Assembly: GCF_902500215.1 (NCBI RefSeq)
Contig: NZ_CABVOU010000041.1
Span: 18,582 to 82,581 of the forward strand
Origin: Halomonas lysinitropha
GTDB lineage: Bacteria > Pseudomonadota > Gammaproteobacteria > Pseudomonadales > Halomonadaceae
DNA: 64,000 nucleotides
Reading direction: 5' to 3'
The notes below the pieces were generated by a model. It had not been told where the DNA came from, did no database searches, and saw only the letters and a program-made list of their open reading frames with translations. The position numbers and the translations under genes were made by a program. This document shows positions 33,126 through 41,372 of the stretch, in pieces (the stretch's first letter is position 1; the number at the start of each line of letters is the position of its first letter).

Positions 33126-34937
33126 ATGCCCGACTACCAGGCCCCCCTGCGCGATCTTCGCTTCGTGATGGACGAGATGCTGGACTATCCGGCCCACTAC
33201 GCCCGCCTGCCCGGCGGTGAAGAGGCCAGCCCCGACGTGGTCGGCGCCATCCTGGAGGAGGGTGGGCGCTTCGCCCGCGAGGTGCTGCTGCCGCTGAACC
33301 AGAGCGGCGATCGCGAGGGCTGCCGGCTGGAGGGCGGCGAGGTGAAGGCGCCGAAGGGCTTCAAGGCGGCCTACGCCCAGTACGTGGAGGGCGGCTGGCC
33401 GAGCCTCGCCGCCGAACCCGAGCATGGCGGGCAGGGGCTGCCGCCGTCGCTTGCCATGGTGCTCAACGAGATGGTCTGTGCCACCAACCTGGCCTGGGGC
33501 ATGTACCCGGGTCTTTCCCACGGTGCCGCCGATGCGCTGCGCCACCACGGCACCGACGAGCAGAAGGCCACCTACCTGAGCAAGCTGGTGGAGGGCACCT
33601 GGACCGGCACCATGTGCCTCACCGAGCCGCACTGCGGCACCGATCTCGGCCTGATCAAGACCCGCGCCGTGCCCGATGACGACGGCAGCTATGCGGTAAC
33701 GGGAACGAAGATCTTTATCTCCGCCGGCGAGCACGACCTGGCCGAGAACATCGTCCACCTGGTACTGGCCAAGCTGCCCGATGCGCCTGAAGGCTCCAAG
33801 GGGATCTCGCTGTTCGTGGTGCCGAAGTTCCTTCCCGATGCCGACGGCAACCCGGGCGAGCGCAACGGCGTGGTATGCGGGTCGCTCGAGCACAAGATGG
33901 GCATCCACGGCAACGCCACCTGCGTGATGAACTTCGACGCGTCGAAAGGCTACCTGGTGGGTGCACCCCACAAGGGCCTGGCCTGCATGTTCACCATGAT
34001 GAACGCCGCGCGAATCGGCGTCGGTATCCAGGGCCTGGGGCTTATCGAGGCGAGCTTCCAGAACGCTCTGGCCTACGCTCGTGACCGATGGCAGATGCGC
34101 GCGCTCTCGGGGGCCAAGGCGCCCGAGAAGGCCGCCGACCCGATCATCGTCCATCCGGACGTACGCCGCATGCTGCTGACCCAGAAGGCCTTCGCCGAGG
34201 GCGGCCGGATGCTGGTGCTCTACACCGCGCAGATGATCGATACCGTCGAACACGGCACTGACGCCGCCGAGAAGGCGCGTGCCGAGACCCTGCTCGGTCT
34301 GCTGACCCCTATCGTCAAGGCGTTTCTCACCGAGGTGGGCTTCGAGGCCACTAACGAGGGCGTTCAGGTGTTCGGCGGCCACGGTTACATCCAGGAGTGG
34401 GGGATGGAGCAGCTGGTACGCGATGCGCGCATCACTCGTCTCTATGAGGGCACCACCGGCATCCAGGCCCTCGACCTGCTGGGCCGCAAGGTGCTGATGA
34501 GCCAGGGCGAGAGCCTCAAGGTCTTCACCCGGGAGATCCACAGGTTCTGCCGGGACGAGGAGGGCAACAGCGACCTGGCCGAATTCGTGCGTCCGCTGGC
34601 CAAGCTCAATCAGGAGTGGGGCGATGTGACCATGGCCATCGGCATGAAGGCCATGAACGATCGTGAGGAGGTGGGGGCGGCCAGCGTCGACTACCTGATG
34701 TATGCCGGCTATGTGACCCTGGCCTACCTCTTCGCTCGTGCGGCGAAACAGGCCCGTGTCGCCCTGGCCGAGGGCACCGAAGAGGCGGCCTTCTACCGCG
34801 CCAAGCTCGATACCGCACGCTTCTTCTACCAGCGCCTGCTGCCACGCACCCGCGCCCACAAGGCGGCCATCGAGGCGGGCGCCGAGCCGCTGATGGCGAT
34901 CAGTGCCGAGGACTTCGGCCTGGGCTTCGAGATCTGA
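33126..34937 (+). CDS. Acyl-CoA dehydrogenase, long (about 600-residue) subfamily
   Basis: FAD-dependent acyl-CoA dehydrogenase, first oxidative step of acyl-CoA breakdown. At 603 residues it belongs to the long subfamily that includes the DmdC-type enzymes with an extra C-terminal helical domain. Seen motifs are MCLTEPHCGTDLGLIKTRA, VTGTKIFISAGEH, the FAD/substrate segment VFGGHGYIQEWGMEQLVRD and the base region ITRLYEGTTGIQA. Start ATG 33126 has GGAGAG upstream. It has its own promoter with a fatty-acid-regulator-like operator. Chain-length preference cannot be read. Confidence 0.92.
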   Translation: MPDYQAPLRDLRFVMDEMLDYPAHYARLPGGEEASPDVVGAILEEGGRFAREVLLPLNQSGDREGCRLEGGEVKAPKGFKAAYAQYVEGGWPSLAAEPEHGGQGLPPSLAMVLNEMVCATNLAWGMYPGLSHGAADALRHHGTDEQKATYLSKLVEGTWTGTMCLTEPHCGTDLGLIKTRAVPDDDGSYAVTGTKIFISAGEHDLAENIVHLVLAKLPDAPEGSKGISLFVVPKFLPDADGNPGERNGVVCGSLEHKMGIHGNATCVMNFDASKGYLVGAPHKGLACMFTMMNAARIGVGIQGLGLIEASFQNALAYARDRWQMRALSGAKAPEKAADPIIVHPDVRRMLLTQKAFAEGGRMLVLYTAQMIDTVEHGTDAAEKARAETLLGLLTPIVKAFLTEVGFEATNEGVQVFGGHGYIQEWGMEQLVRDARITRLYEGTTGIQALDLLGRKVLMSQGESLKVFTREIHRFCRDEEGNSDLAEFVRPLAKLNQEWGDVTMAIGMKAMNDREEVGAASVDYLMYAGYVTLAYLFARAAKQARVALAEGTEEAAFYRAKLDTARFFYQRLLPRTRAHKAAIEAGAEPLMAISAEDFGLGFEI

Positions 34938-35123
34938 TACGAATCGGGTTCCTTCCCGATCGGCAAGGATCGCTGTGGAGGAGGGGGATGGCCTTTACGG
35001 CCTTCTTACCCTATGTGCGGTACGGCACTGACGGTTTGATTGTCGGGCGCGAGAAGATCAGGATGCTACGTAATGCGTCGAGCGATCTCTTCGCTCTGCC
35101 GTTCTTCCTGGAGTGACTTCCTT

Positions 35124-36089
35124 ATGCGTGTGTTCGCCAATCCGGTCGGTGCCGGGTCCCTCTGGTTCGACAACCTCGCGACCGCTACCGGCACGCCCGT
35201 TGCCTACGACCCTCAGGCCAGGGCTTTCATCACCATGCCGCCGTATTGCGCGAATCGCGACGTGATCGGCTGCAACTGGATCGCCCCCAAGCAGGGCGCC
35301 TTCTGTCGCGCCTGTGCCATGACGGAGCTGGCCCCGGATACGTCCATTCCCAATGCCGTACCCCATTGGGCCCAGACCGAGGCCGCCAAGCGCTGGGTGC
35401 TCGATAACCTGGGGCGCTGGAACTGGTTTCGGCCCGAGGATCCGGGCGCGCGGCCTGTCTTTCACATGCTGGCCGAGGGGCACACCCCGGTGCCCATGGG
35501 GCATGTCGGAGGCGTGGTGACGATCAGTGTGGCGGAGGCCGACCCTGTCCTGCGCACCACGCGGCGTGAGGCCCTGGAAGAGCCTTACCGCACCATGATC
35601 GGTCACATGCGTCACGAGATCAGTCACATGCTCTGGTGGCGTCTCAGCCTGAGGGACGATTTCCTCGACGCCTTCCGCGCCATGTTCGGTGATGAGCGGG
35701 AGGACTATCCCGCCGCACTCACACGCCATTACCACAATGGGCCACCCCCCGACTGGCGCTCGCACTTCGTCAGCACCTATGCCTCGGCACATCCCCACGA
35801 GGATTGGGCCGAAACCGCGTCCCACCTGCTGCACCTTACGGATATCGCCGATAGCTTCGTTGCCGCCGGCCTGTCCTCCTCTGACCTGCCGCATCTCGGT
35901 TGGGATCCCTACATGGAGGCAGACGCCGAGAACCTGATTCACATTGCGACTCACCAGGTCATGGCGGTCAACCACATCAATCGCGCCATGGGGCTGCCGG
36001 ATCTCTATCCCTTCGTGCTTTCCGAAAAGGTTCGCCGCAAGCTGGTCTTCATGCACGACTGGCTCCGTCGAGGCGCTCAAGGGCTTTGA
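35124..36089 (+). CDS. Putative zinc-binding metallopeptidase (zincin-like, zinc ribbon)
   Basis: Cytoplasmic protein of 321 residues of a family annotated as putative zinc-binding peptidases. An N-terminal zinc-ribbon-like part has C-x6-C-x10-C-x2-C (YCANRDVIGC to FCRACAM). The zincin signature HEISH lies near residue 170 (IGHMRHEISHMLWW), with a downstream Asp/Glu-rich segment AHPHEDWAETASHLLHL as likely third ligand region. No signal peptide is present. Start ATG 35124 follows GGAG. It stands alone; the substrate is unknown. Confidence 0.75.
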   Translation: MRVFANPVGAGSLWFDNLATATGTPVAYDPQARAFITMPPYCANRDVIGCNWIAPKQGAFCRACAMTELAPDTSIPNAVPHWAQTEAAKRWVLDNLGRWNWFRPEDPGARPVFHMLAEGHTPVPMGHVGGVVTISVAEADPVLRTTRREALEEPYRTMIGHMRHEISHMLWWRLSLRDDFLDAFRAMFGDEREDYPAALTRHYHNGPPPDWRSHFVSTYASAHPHEDWAETASHLLHLTDIADSFVAAGLSSSDLPHLGWDPYMEADAENLIHIATHQVMAVNHINRAMGLPDLYPFVLSEKVRRKLVFMHDWLRRGAQGL

Positions 36090-36281
36090 GTCGGATTCAA
36101 ACTCTGGATTGGGCTTCCAGGGGGTGCCGTTGCCTGGCCTCGGAGAAGGCCCGACGCCAGGGATGGTGTCTGCCGTTTCTTGGCGGGTTGACTGGTATCG
36201 ATCCCGAGTCAGAGGCATGATGACCGCCTCGACGCTCCCTGAGGCGGCGAGAGACTGTCACCTGCCCGAGGAGCTGCTCCC

Positions 36282-37133
36282 ATGTCCCGAACGACCCGCC
36301 TGCAAGACCTGATCCGGGTGTTGCGCCACCACACCGACCCGATCGGCGGGCCGGAACTCGCCGAGAGTCTGGGGATCGGCCTGAGGGCTCTCTACCAGGA
36401 TATCGCCGCGTTGCGGGCGGTGGGGATCGAGGTGGTTAACACGCCCGGCCAGGGCTATGTGCTGCCTCCCGAGGTGACACTGCCTCCCGTGGCACTGGCC
36501 GAGCCCGCTGCGCGGGAGCCGGCCGAGATCACCTTCTATACCCACCCGCTCTCCCGGGGCGGGATCGTCCACTGGATGCTCGAGGAACTCGGCGTGCCCT
36601 ATCGCACGGTGATTCTCGAATATGGCACCAGCATGAAGTCGCCGGATTACCTGGCCCTCAATCCCATGGGCAAGGTGCCGGCCATTCGGCATGGAGACAC
36701 GGTGGTCACTGAGGCGCCTGCTATCTGCGCCTATCTCGCCGATGCCTTCCCTGAGGCCGGCCTTGCGCCGCCGCCTGCCGTTCGGGGCGACTATTACCGC
36801 TGGCTGTTCTTCGCCGCCGGCCCACTCGAGACGGCCATCTCGCTCAACAACCTTGGCGTGCAGCCCACGGTCGAGCAGCAGGGCCAGCTGGGCTGTGGTG
36901 ACTACTGGGTTCTGATCGACACCCTGGCGTCTGCCGTCAAGGGTCGTCGCTATATCGCCGGCAAGGCGTTCAGTGCCGCCGACGTCTACGTTGGCTCGCA
37001 CCTCGGCTGGGGCATGCACTTCGGCACCCTTCCTCGCCGGCCCGAATTCGAGGTTTACTGGGAAGGGCTGCGGATGCGGCCGGCCCACCAGCGTTGTGAG
37101 GCCTATGTCGAGCAGGTGCTGGCCGGAGGCTGA
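36282..37133 (+). CDS. HTH (YafY-type)-glutathione S-transferase fusion
   Basis: A single 283-residue frame joins two known domains. Residues 1-65 form a winged HTH of the YafY/DeoR type (RLQDLIRVLRHHTDPIGGPE, then GLRALYQDIAALRAVGIEV). A Pro/Ala-rich linker runs to about residue 82. A complete GST follows: thioredoxin-like half from ITFYTHPLSRGG, with NPMGKVPAI and TEAPAICAYLADAF, and a helical half ending with the conserved FSAADVYVGSHLGWGM. Start ATG 36282 has GAGGAG upstream, supporting the HTH as part of the protein. It may be a DNA-binding sensor of a glutathione-linked or electrophilic ligand (inference). Confidence 0.85.
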   Translation: MSRTTRLQDLIRVLRHHTDPIGGPELAESLGIGLRALYQDIAALRAVGIEVVNTPGQGYVLPPEVTLPPVALAEPAAREPAEITFYTHPLSRGGIVHWMLEELGVPYRTVILEYGTSMKSPDYLALNPMGKVPAIRHGDTVVTEAPAICAYLADAFPEAGLAPPPAVRGDYYRWLFFAAGPLETAISLNNLGVQPTVEQQGQLGCGDYWVLIDTLASAVKGRRYIAGKAFSAADVYVGSHLGWGMHFGTLPRRPEFEVYWEGLRMRPAHQRCEAYVEQVLAGG

Positions 37134-37142
37134 TTCGCGGGT

Positions 37143-37619
37143 TCAGGTGTCATGCAGCCGACGGTGAAGGCTGTGCACGCGCTCGGCGAGTTCCGGCTCC
37201 GGGCCTTCGACCTGGGCATCCGGCACTATGGCCTGAATCGGCAACGGGCGAACCCTGGGCGGAGCCGCGCCCAGCGCCTCGAGCCACGTCTCCAACTGCT
37301 CGGACGAGCTGGCATAGACGATCCGTCCAAGGCCTACCCAACCGTGGGCTGCCGCGCACATGGGACAGTGCTCTCCGGAGGTGTAGACGGTGGCCCGCGC
37401 GCGCTCCTCGGGGGGCAGGTTCTCCGCCGCCCAGCGTGCCAGAAAGAACTCCGGATGCTGGGTGGCATCCCCGCCGGCCACGTGGTTGTGGTCTTCCACC
37501 AGCACCTCACCATCGCCACTCACCAGCACCGATCCGAACGGTTCGTCGCCGGCCTCCAGGGCCTCTTCGGCCAGTTCCACGCAGCGCTCAAGATGTTGTC
37601 TGTCAGTTGTGGTGATCAT
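37143..37619 (-). CDS. Nucleoside deaminase (CDA fold)
   Basis: Zinc-dependent deaminase of the cytidine/guanine deaminase fold, 158 residues. The zinc and proton-shuttle motif is HPEFFLAR, where most relatives have HAE, and the second motif is SGEHCPMCAAAHGW (C-x2-C). Substrate could be guanine, cytosine or a related base. ATG 37619 is preceded by AAGGA; the frame is open further upstream to 37748, but those residues are unconserved. It converges on the HTH-GST gene. Confidence 0.85.
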   Translation of the reverse strand: MITTTDRQHLERCVELAEEALEAGDEPFGSVLVSGDGEVLVEDHNHVAGGDATQHPEFFLARWAAENLPPEERARATVYTSGEHCPMCAAAHGWVGLGRIVYASSSEQLETWLEALGAAPPRVRPLPIQAIVPDAQVEGPEPELAERVHSLHRRLHDT

Positions 37620-37807
37620 CGTCCTTGCTCCATGAGGTTCGCATTGATTCCCAGCATAGGGGCGCGGTTGAAAAATTTCACTGCCCAGGCTGTTGAGGCT
37701 TGCCCTTGGAATCCCGAAGACGACTGAGCTAGGCTGGGGTTCTTGCAAGGGAAGGGGGGCGAGTTGCTTGGTTCTGAAATTGACCCTTTTTCGACAGGGA
37801 GCGCTTC

Positions 37808-38176
37808 ATGAGCAACGGACCCTACGGGCAAATCGCGTGTGACTGTGGGGCGGTATCGCTGCTGGTATGCGGTGCTCCCCTTGGCCTCGGCCTGGATGCC
37901 GTTGACGAGCCCGTTACCTTCTGGCCGCTGGATGCCATCCAGATTGGCCAGGGTGCCGACGAACTCGATGTCTCCCCGCAAGCCGGCGGAGGGGATTGCT
38001 GGGCATGCCGGCGATGCCGCGAGCGCTTGCTGTGCGCCCATGAGGAAGCTGGCGTGGCGGTGCTGACGGGTCAAGAGGGAGATGCGAGCGATCATCATGC
38101 CCCGGCAATGACGTCCTCGTGGCAACGCTCGCTCGAGGCGCTGGGCTATCGGGTCAGGTCAGTTCCCGGGGCCTGA
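37808..38176 (+). CDS. Small protein with a GFA-like N terminus, possibly degenerate
   Basis: A 122-residue frame starts at ATG 37808 after AGGGAG. Its start IACDCGAVSLLVCGAPLG resembles the first strand of GFA (glutathione-dependent formaldehyde-activating-like, CENP-V fold) proteins. The next GFA zinc motif (C-x-C-x2-C) is missing where expected. The later CWACRRCRERLLCAHE may be a remnant of the third. I cannot tell whether it is a real small protein or a decayed gene. Confidence 0.4.
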   Translation: MSNGPYGQIACDCGAVSLLVCGAPLGLGLDAVDEPVTFWPLDAIQIGQGADELDVSPQAGGGDCWACRRCRERLLCAHEEAGVAVLTGQEGDASDHHAPAMTSSWQRSLEALGYRVRSVPGA

Positions 38177-38216
38177 ACTTGCCCTTTGAGCTGACCCTTA
38201 TCATGCAAAGACGCCA

Positions 38217-38624
38217 TCACGAAAGGCGCCGCCAGCCCTGAAGCAGATGGCGGGCGGCGTTGTGCCAGAGACCGGGGTGTTCGACGGGCGGCGGGGCGTC
38301 CAGCGCGAGAAGAGCGCGCTGCAGGCCGACGAGGATGGCATCCAGGTGTCGGTGGCAGAGGGTGCTGTTCAGACCCCCCGGGCAGTGGGCCAGCAATGCA
38401 TCGCACTGGGCACAGGCGGCTTCCAGGCCTCGATGGGCCTCCTCATGGGCGGGGGCCTGGTCGCGGCATGTCTTCAGGTCGCGACAGAGCATCTTCAACA
38501 TCCTGCCGTCCAGCCAGCAGGGCAGCTCGTCGCTCGCCTTGCCGGCCATGGAGTGCTTGATGGCCTGGAAGGAGACTTGCAGGAAGACGACGGTATAGTA
38601 CGTCCTGGAATGTTTGGCGTTCAT
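38217..38624 (-). CDS. Cys/His-rich protein of unknown function behind a Fur-like box
   Basis: A 135-residue cytoplasmic protein that I do not recognise. It is helical in pattern with scattered Cys and His: LPCWLDGRMLKMLCRDLKTC, AACAQCDALLAHCPGG and STLCHRHLDAILV. This looks like a possible four-helix metal-binding protein. A broken paralogue is at 27969-28190, which shows conservation of the C-terminal half. A Fur-like palindrome lies 30 bp upstream. The start is uncertain: ATG 38624 or the ATG at 38549. An iron-linked role is inferred from the box. Confidence 0.6.
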   Translation of the reverse strand: MNAKHSRTYYTVVFLQVSFQAIKHSMAGKASDELPCWLDGRMLKMLCRDLKTCRDQAPAHEEAHRGLEAACAQCDALLAHCPGGLNSTLCHRHLDAILVGLQRALLALDAPPPVEHPGLWHNAARHLLQGWRRLS

Positions 38625-38653
38625 GCTGGCCGACCCGGCAACACTCTTTTGAT

Positions 38654-38672
38654 GAGAATAATTATCGATAAT
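38654..38672 (-). promoter_or_regulatory. Fur-box-like site
   Basis: The plus-strand sequence GAGAATAATTATCGATAAT contains the perfect palindrome ATTATCGATAAT (38661-38672). Read on the minus strand, GATAATTATTCTC fits the Fur consensus half-sites. It lies 30 bp before the Cys-rich gene on the minus strand. Confidence 0.6.
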
Positions 38673-38846
38673 AGGCTCGGCTGGCCCTGGCTGTCAATGT
38701 GGGTCCGTGGGGCAGGCATGAGAGTGGCGGAGCCCGTCGCTTCCGTCCAGACTTTCGCGATAAATGGGGCCGGGCGGGCTCGGGTGTCGGGTGAAGTCGT
38801 CTAAGGGTCAACCGGTCTATCAATCGGCTTATCAAGGAGGTTCAAG

Positions 38847-39830
38847 ATGTTCAAGGCAATCCTGATCGACAAGCAAGACGACGGCCAGCACGTGGCGCTG
38901 GAAACCCTCGAGGAGTCGCGGCTCCCCGAGGGAGACGTCACGGTGCGGGTCGAATGCAGCACGCTCAACTACAAGGATGCCCTGGCCATTACCGGCAAGG
39001 GGCCGGTGGTGCGCTCGTTTCCCATGGTGCCGGGGATCGACCTGGCGGGCACGGTCGAGAGCTCGCAGGCCGAGGCCTACCAGGTCGGCGACAGGGTGCT
39101 GCTCAATGGCTGGGGTGTCGGGGAAACGCACTGGGGCGGCCTGGCCGAGAAGGCCCGGCTGGACAGTCACTGGCTGATTCCTCATCCGACCACCTTCAGC
39201 GCTCGGCAATCCATGGCCATCGGCACGGCCGGCTACACCGCCATGCTGTCGGTGATGGCACTGGAGCGTCAGGGCATCACGCCGGAGCGGGGCGAGGTGC
39301 TGGTCACCGGCGCCAATGGCGGCGTCGGCAGCTACGCCATCGCGCTTCTGGCACGGTTGGGCTACCGGGTCGTGGCCTCCACCGGACGCCTGGAGGAAAC
39401 GGCATATCTCGAAAGCCTGGGGGCCCAGGAGGTGATCGAGCGCAAGACGCTCTCCGAGCCGGGGCGGCCCCTGGCCAAGGAGCGCTGGGCGGCGGCTATC
39501 GATTCGGTGGGCAGCCATACCCTGGCCAATGTCCTGGCCGGGACCCGCTACGACGGTACCGTCGCGGCCTGCGGACTGGCACAGGGAATGGATCTGCCAG
39601 CCAGTGTTGCACCCTTCATCCTGAGAGGCGTGACGCTGGTGGGGATCGAGAGTGTGATGCGGCCCTATGAGGATCGCGTCGAAGCCTGGCGGCGGCTAGG
39701 TGAGCTGTTGGCTCCCGAACAGCTGGAGGCCATCACCGATACGATTGCCCTGAACGAAGCCATTGACAAGGCCGGCGACCTGCTGGCGGGTAAGGTCCGC
39801 GGACGCGTCGTGGTCGACATGGCTCGCTAG
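38847..39830 (+). CDS. acuI: AcuI/YhdH-type acrylyl-CoA reductase
   Basis: NADPH-dependent reductase of the medium-chain dehydrogenase superfamily, YhdH/AcuI branch. It turns toxic acrylyl-CoA into propionyl-CoA and also acts as a quinone-oxidoreductase-like enzyme. Markers are VECSTLNYKDALAITGKGPV, PMVPGIDLAGTV, the NADPH loop VLVTGANGGVGSYAIALLA and the AcuI-type GWGVGETHWGGLAEKA. The 327 residues are a normal length, and AAGGAGG lies before ATG 38847. In marine bacteria it supports DMSP or acrylate metabolism. No other dmd or ddd gene is certain here, although the DmdC-sized dehydrogenase is 4 kb upstream. Confidence 0.88.
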   Translation: MFKAILIDKQDDGQHVALETLEESRLPEGDVTVRVECSTLNYKDALAITGKGPVVRSFPMVPGIDLAGTVESSQAEAYQVGDRVLLNGWGVGETHWGGLAEKARLDSHWLIPHPTTFSARQSMAIGTAGYTAMLSVMALERQGITPERGEVLVTGANGGVGSYAIALLARLGYRVVASTGRLEETAYLESLGAQEVIERKTLSEPGRPLAKERWAAAIDSVGSHTLANVLAGTRYDGTVAACGLAQGMDLPASVAPFILRGVTLVGIESVMRPYEDRVEAWRRLGELLAPEQLEAITDTIALNEAIDKAGDLLAGKVRGRVVVDMAR

Positions 39831-39907
39831 ACGGGCGGATAGCGGGGCCAGCGGACGGTGGGGGAGAGGGCGAGTTTCGTCGCCGCCCTGATGAATCAGC
39901 TTGCAGG

Positions 39908-39934
39908 AAAAAGGGCAGGGTCTGAGCCCTGCCC
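39908..39934 (-). terminator. Intrinsic terminator of the ATP-grasp gene
   Basis: On the minus strand GGGCAGGG, a CTCAGA loop, CCCTGCCC and then five T form a classical rho-independent terminator, 45 bp after the ATP-grasp stop codon. It ends the minus-strand train that begins near 46.0 kb. Confidence 0.85.
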
Positions 39935-39978
39935 CTGGTCAGAGGCCGTTTCCATTCGAGACGGCCGTCGAGGCGTCA

Positions 39979-41286
39979 CTAGACGTAGAAGTCCAGGTCC
40001 TCTTGGGCCTTGAGCAGGTCCCGCATGGTGATCGGGTCATCCCCGAAGAAGAACACCAGACCCCAGTGAGTGCCGAACGCCGAGCGGTCCGGCACCGTCT
40101 CTTCGGCCGGTGCCACCAGCTCGTGGGATTCGAAGTAGGGATGCTCGATGGTTTCCTTGGGCATCTCCAGCTTGCTGACCACACGACGGCGCGGATAGAC
40201 GCCGAAGCAACCCGCATAGCCTTGCGCGCCTTCCACTTCCTTGGGGAAGAAGGCATCGACCTCTGCCTTGGTGCTCTTGGGATCGAAGACCAGCATCGAT
40301 GCCTGATAGGCACTGAAACCGTAGGCGCGCTCGATGAGCTCGAAGGCCTTGAAACCGGGCGGACGATAGGCGACTTCACCAAAATACATCTCGCCGTCCG
40401 CCGTGACGAAGTACTCGGGATGGATCAAGCCGAACTTGATGTCGAAGGTCTTGATCAGCAATTCGATCTGCTTGGTGATCGCGTTGCGCCAGCTCTCGAG
40501 CTCCTTCGTGGCGGGAACGAACACTGAATAGCCCAGGGTGACGTATTCCGAGATGTTAAGGAACTTGATCTTGCCGTCATGGATCCAGGCCTCCACGGCA
40601 AACTCCCAGCCGTCCAGGTGGCTTTCCATCAGCAGCGGATACTCTTCATCCGGAATATGCTCGATTTCTTCCATCGTACGAATCATGCGATGGCCGAGAC
40701 ACCCGGCCTTGTCGAAGGCCTTGACGTGAATCGGGTCATCAGGGTCGCCATCGAGCTTGAGCAGCGTCTGATTGACGCGCTTCATGAAACGAACGACGTC
40801 CTCCTTCTCGTGGGCTTCCTCGAAGATCCCCACACGAATGCCGCCAAGCTGAGCGCGGCGCTTCATCAGTGCCTTGTCGCGGAACAGGATGGACTGCCCG
40901 TACATGCGCGGGTTGTCCATCAGCACGGAGTTTATTGCGCCTGACCATTCGACGGTTTCCTCGAACAGCGGGATGGCCACATCGACGCCTTCCTCCTTGA
41001 GCCGTTCCGCAATCTCCAGGGATCGATCATTCAGGCGAATGAAATCCCAGGGAATGAACGGAATCTTGTTGGCTTCGCAGAAGTCGGCGGCCCAATCGGG
41101 CGCTACCACCACGTAGCGGCGGTCGAATTTCTGAGCGGCCTTGATGGCGTTGACGCTCCAGCCCAGCAGCGCAATGTAGCCCTTGTTGGGATCCTTGGGT
41201 GTTTCGGTTCCGCGCACCGAATCCATGGTCGGGTCGGTCCAGCTCGAAACGTGCTCGGGGATGGGGGTTTCTGGTACTGATGACAT
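39979..41286 (-). CDS. ATP-grasp domain enzyme, function unknown
   Basis: Probable carboxylate-amine ligase of 435 residues. A preATP-grasp Rossmann-like part (residues about 30-110) starts YIALLGWSVNAIKAAQKF. The ATP-grasp core includes DKALMKRRAQLGGI, MESHLDGWEFAVEAWIHDGK and the metal-binding strand EMYFGEVAYRPPGFKAFEL, where the usual Asn of E-x-N is Ala. The C-terminal 80 residues are family-specific. I start at ATG 41286, eight bases after AAGGAG. It lies 86 bp after the papain-like protein gene in the same direction. Substrates are unknown. Confidence 0.8.
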   Translation of the reverse strand: MSSVPETPIPEHVSSWTDPTMDSVRGTETPKDPNKGYIALLGWSVNAIKAAQKFDRRYVVVAPDWAADFCEANKIPFIPWDFIRLNDRSLEIAERLKEEGVDVAIPLFEETVEWSGAINSVLMDNPRMYGQSILFRDKALMKRRAQLGGIRVGIFEEAHEKEDVVRFMKRVNQTLLKLDGDPDDPIHVKAFDKAGCLGHRMIRTMEEIEHIPDEEYPLLMESHLDGWEFAVEAWIHDGKIKFLNISEYVTLGYSVFVPATKELESWRNAITKQIELLIKTFDIKFGLIHPEYFVTADGEMYFGEVAYRPPGFKAFELIERAYGFSAYQASMLVFDPKSTKAEVDAFFPKEVEGAQGYAGCFGVYPRRRVVSKLEMPKETIEHPYFESHELVAPAEETVPDRSAFGTHWGLVFFFGDDPITMRDLLKAQEDLDFYV

Positions 41287-41372
41287 ACAGTGCACTCCTT
41301 CTGCGTTTAGCAGGAAATTGACGCTCGATTATTAGCGGTCCTGTCGAGCTTATAGTGCCGGGCATCCAGGGG

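Noticed and set aside
32094..34859. A 921-codon open frame antisense to the acyl-CoA dehydrogenase
   Set aside because: It is the mirror of a GC-rich gene with clear family motifs on the plus strand. The antisense product is His/Gly/Gln-rich without any domain.
34938..35123. Terminator after the acyl-CoA dehydrogenase gene
   Set aside because: Only a 4-bp GGCC stem is seen, too weak to call.
37616..38125. A minus-strand frame upstream of the deaminase
   Set aside because: No family resemblance and no ribosome site. Its C-terminal part runs over the deaminase promoter region.
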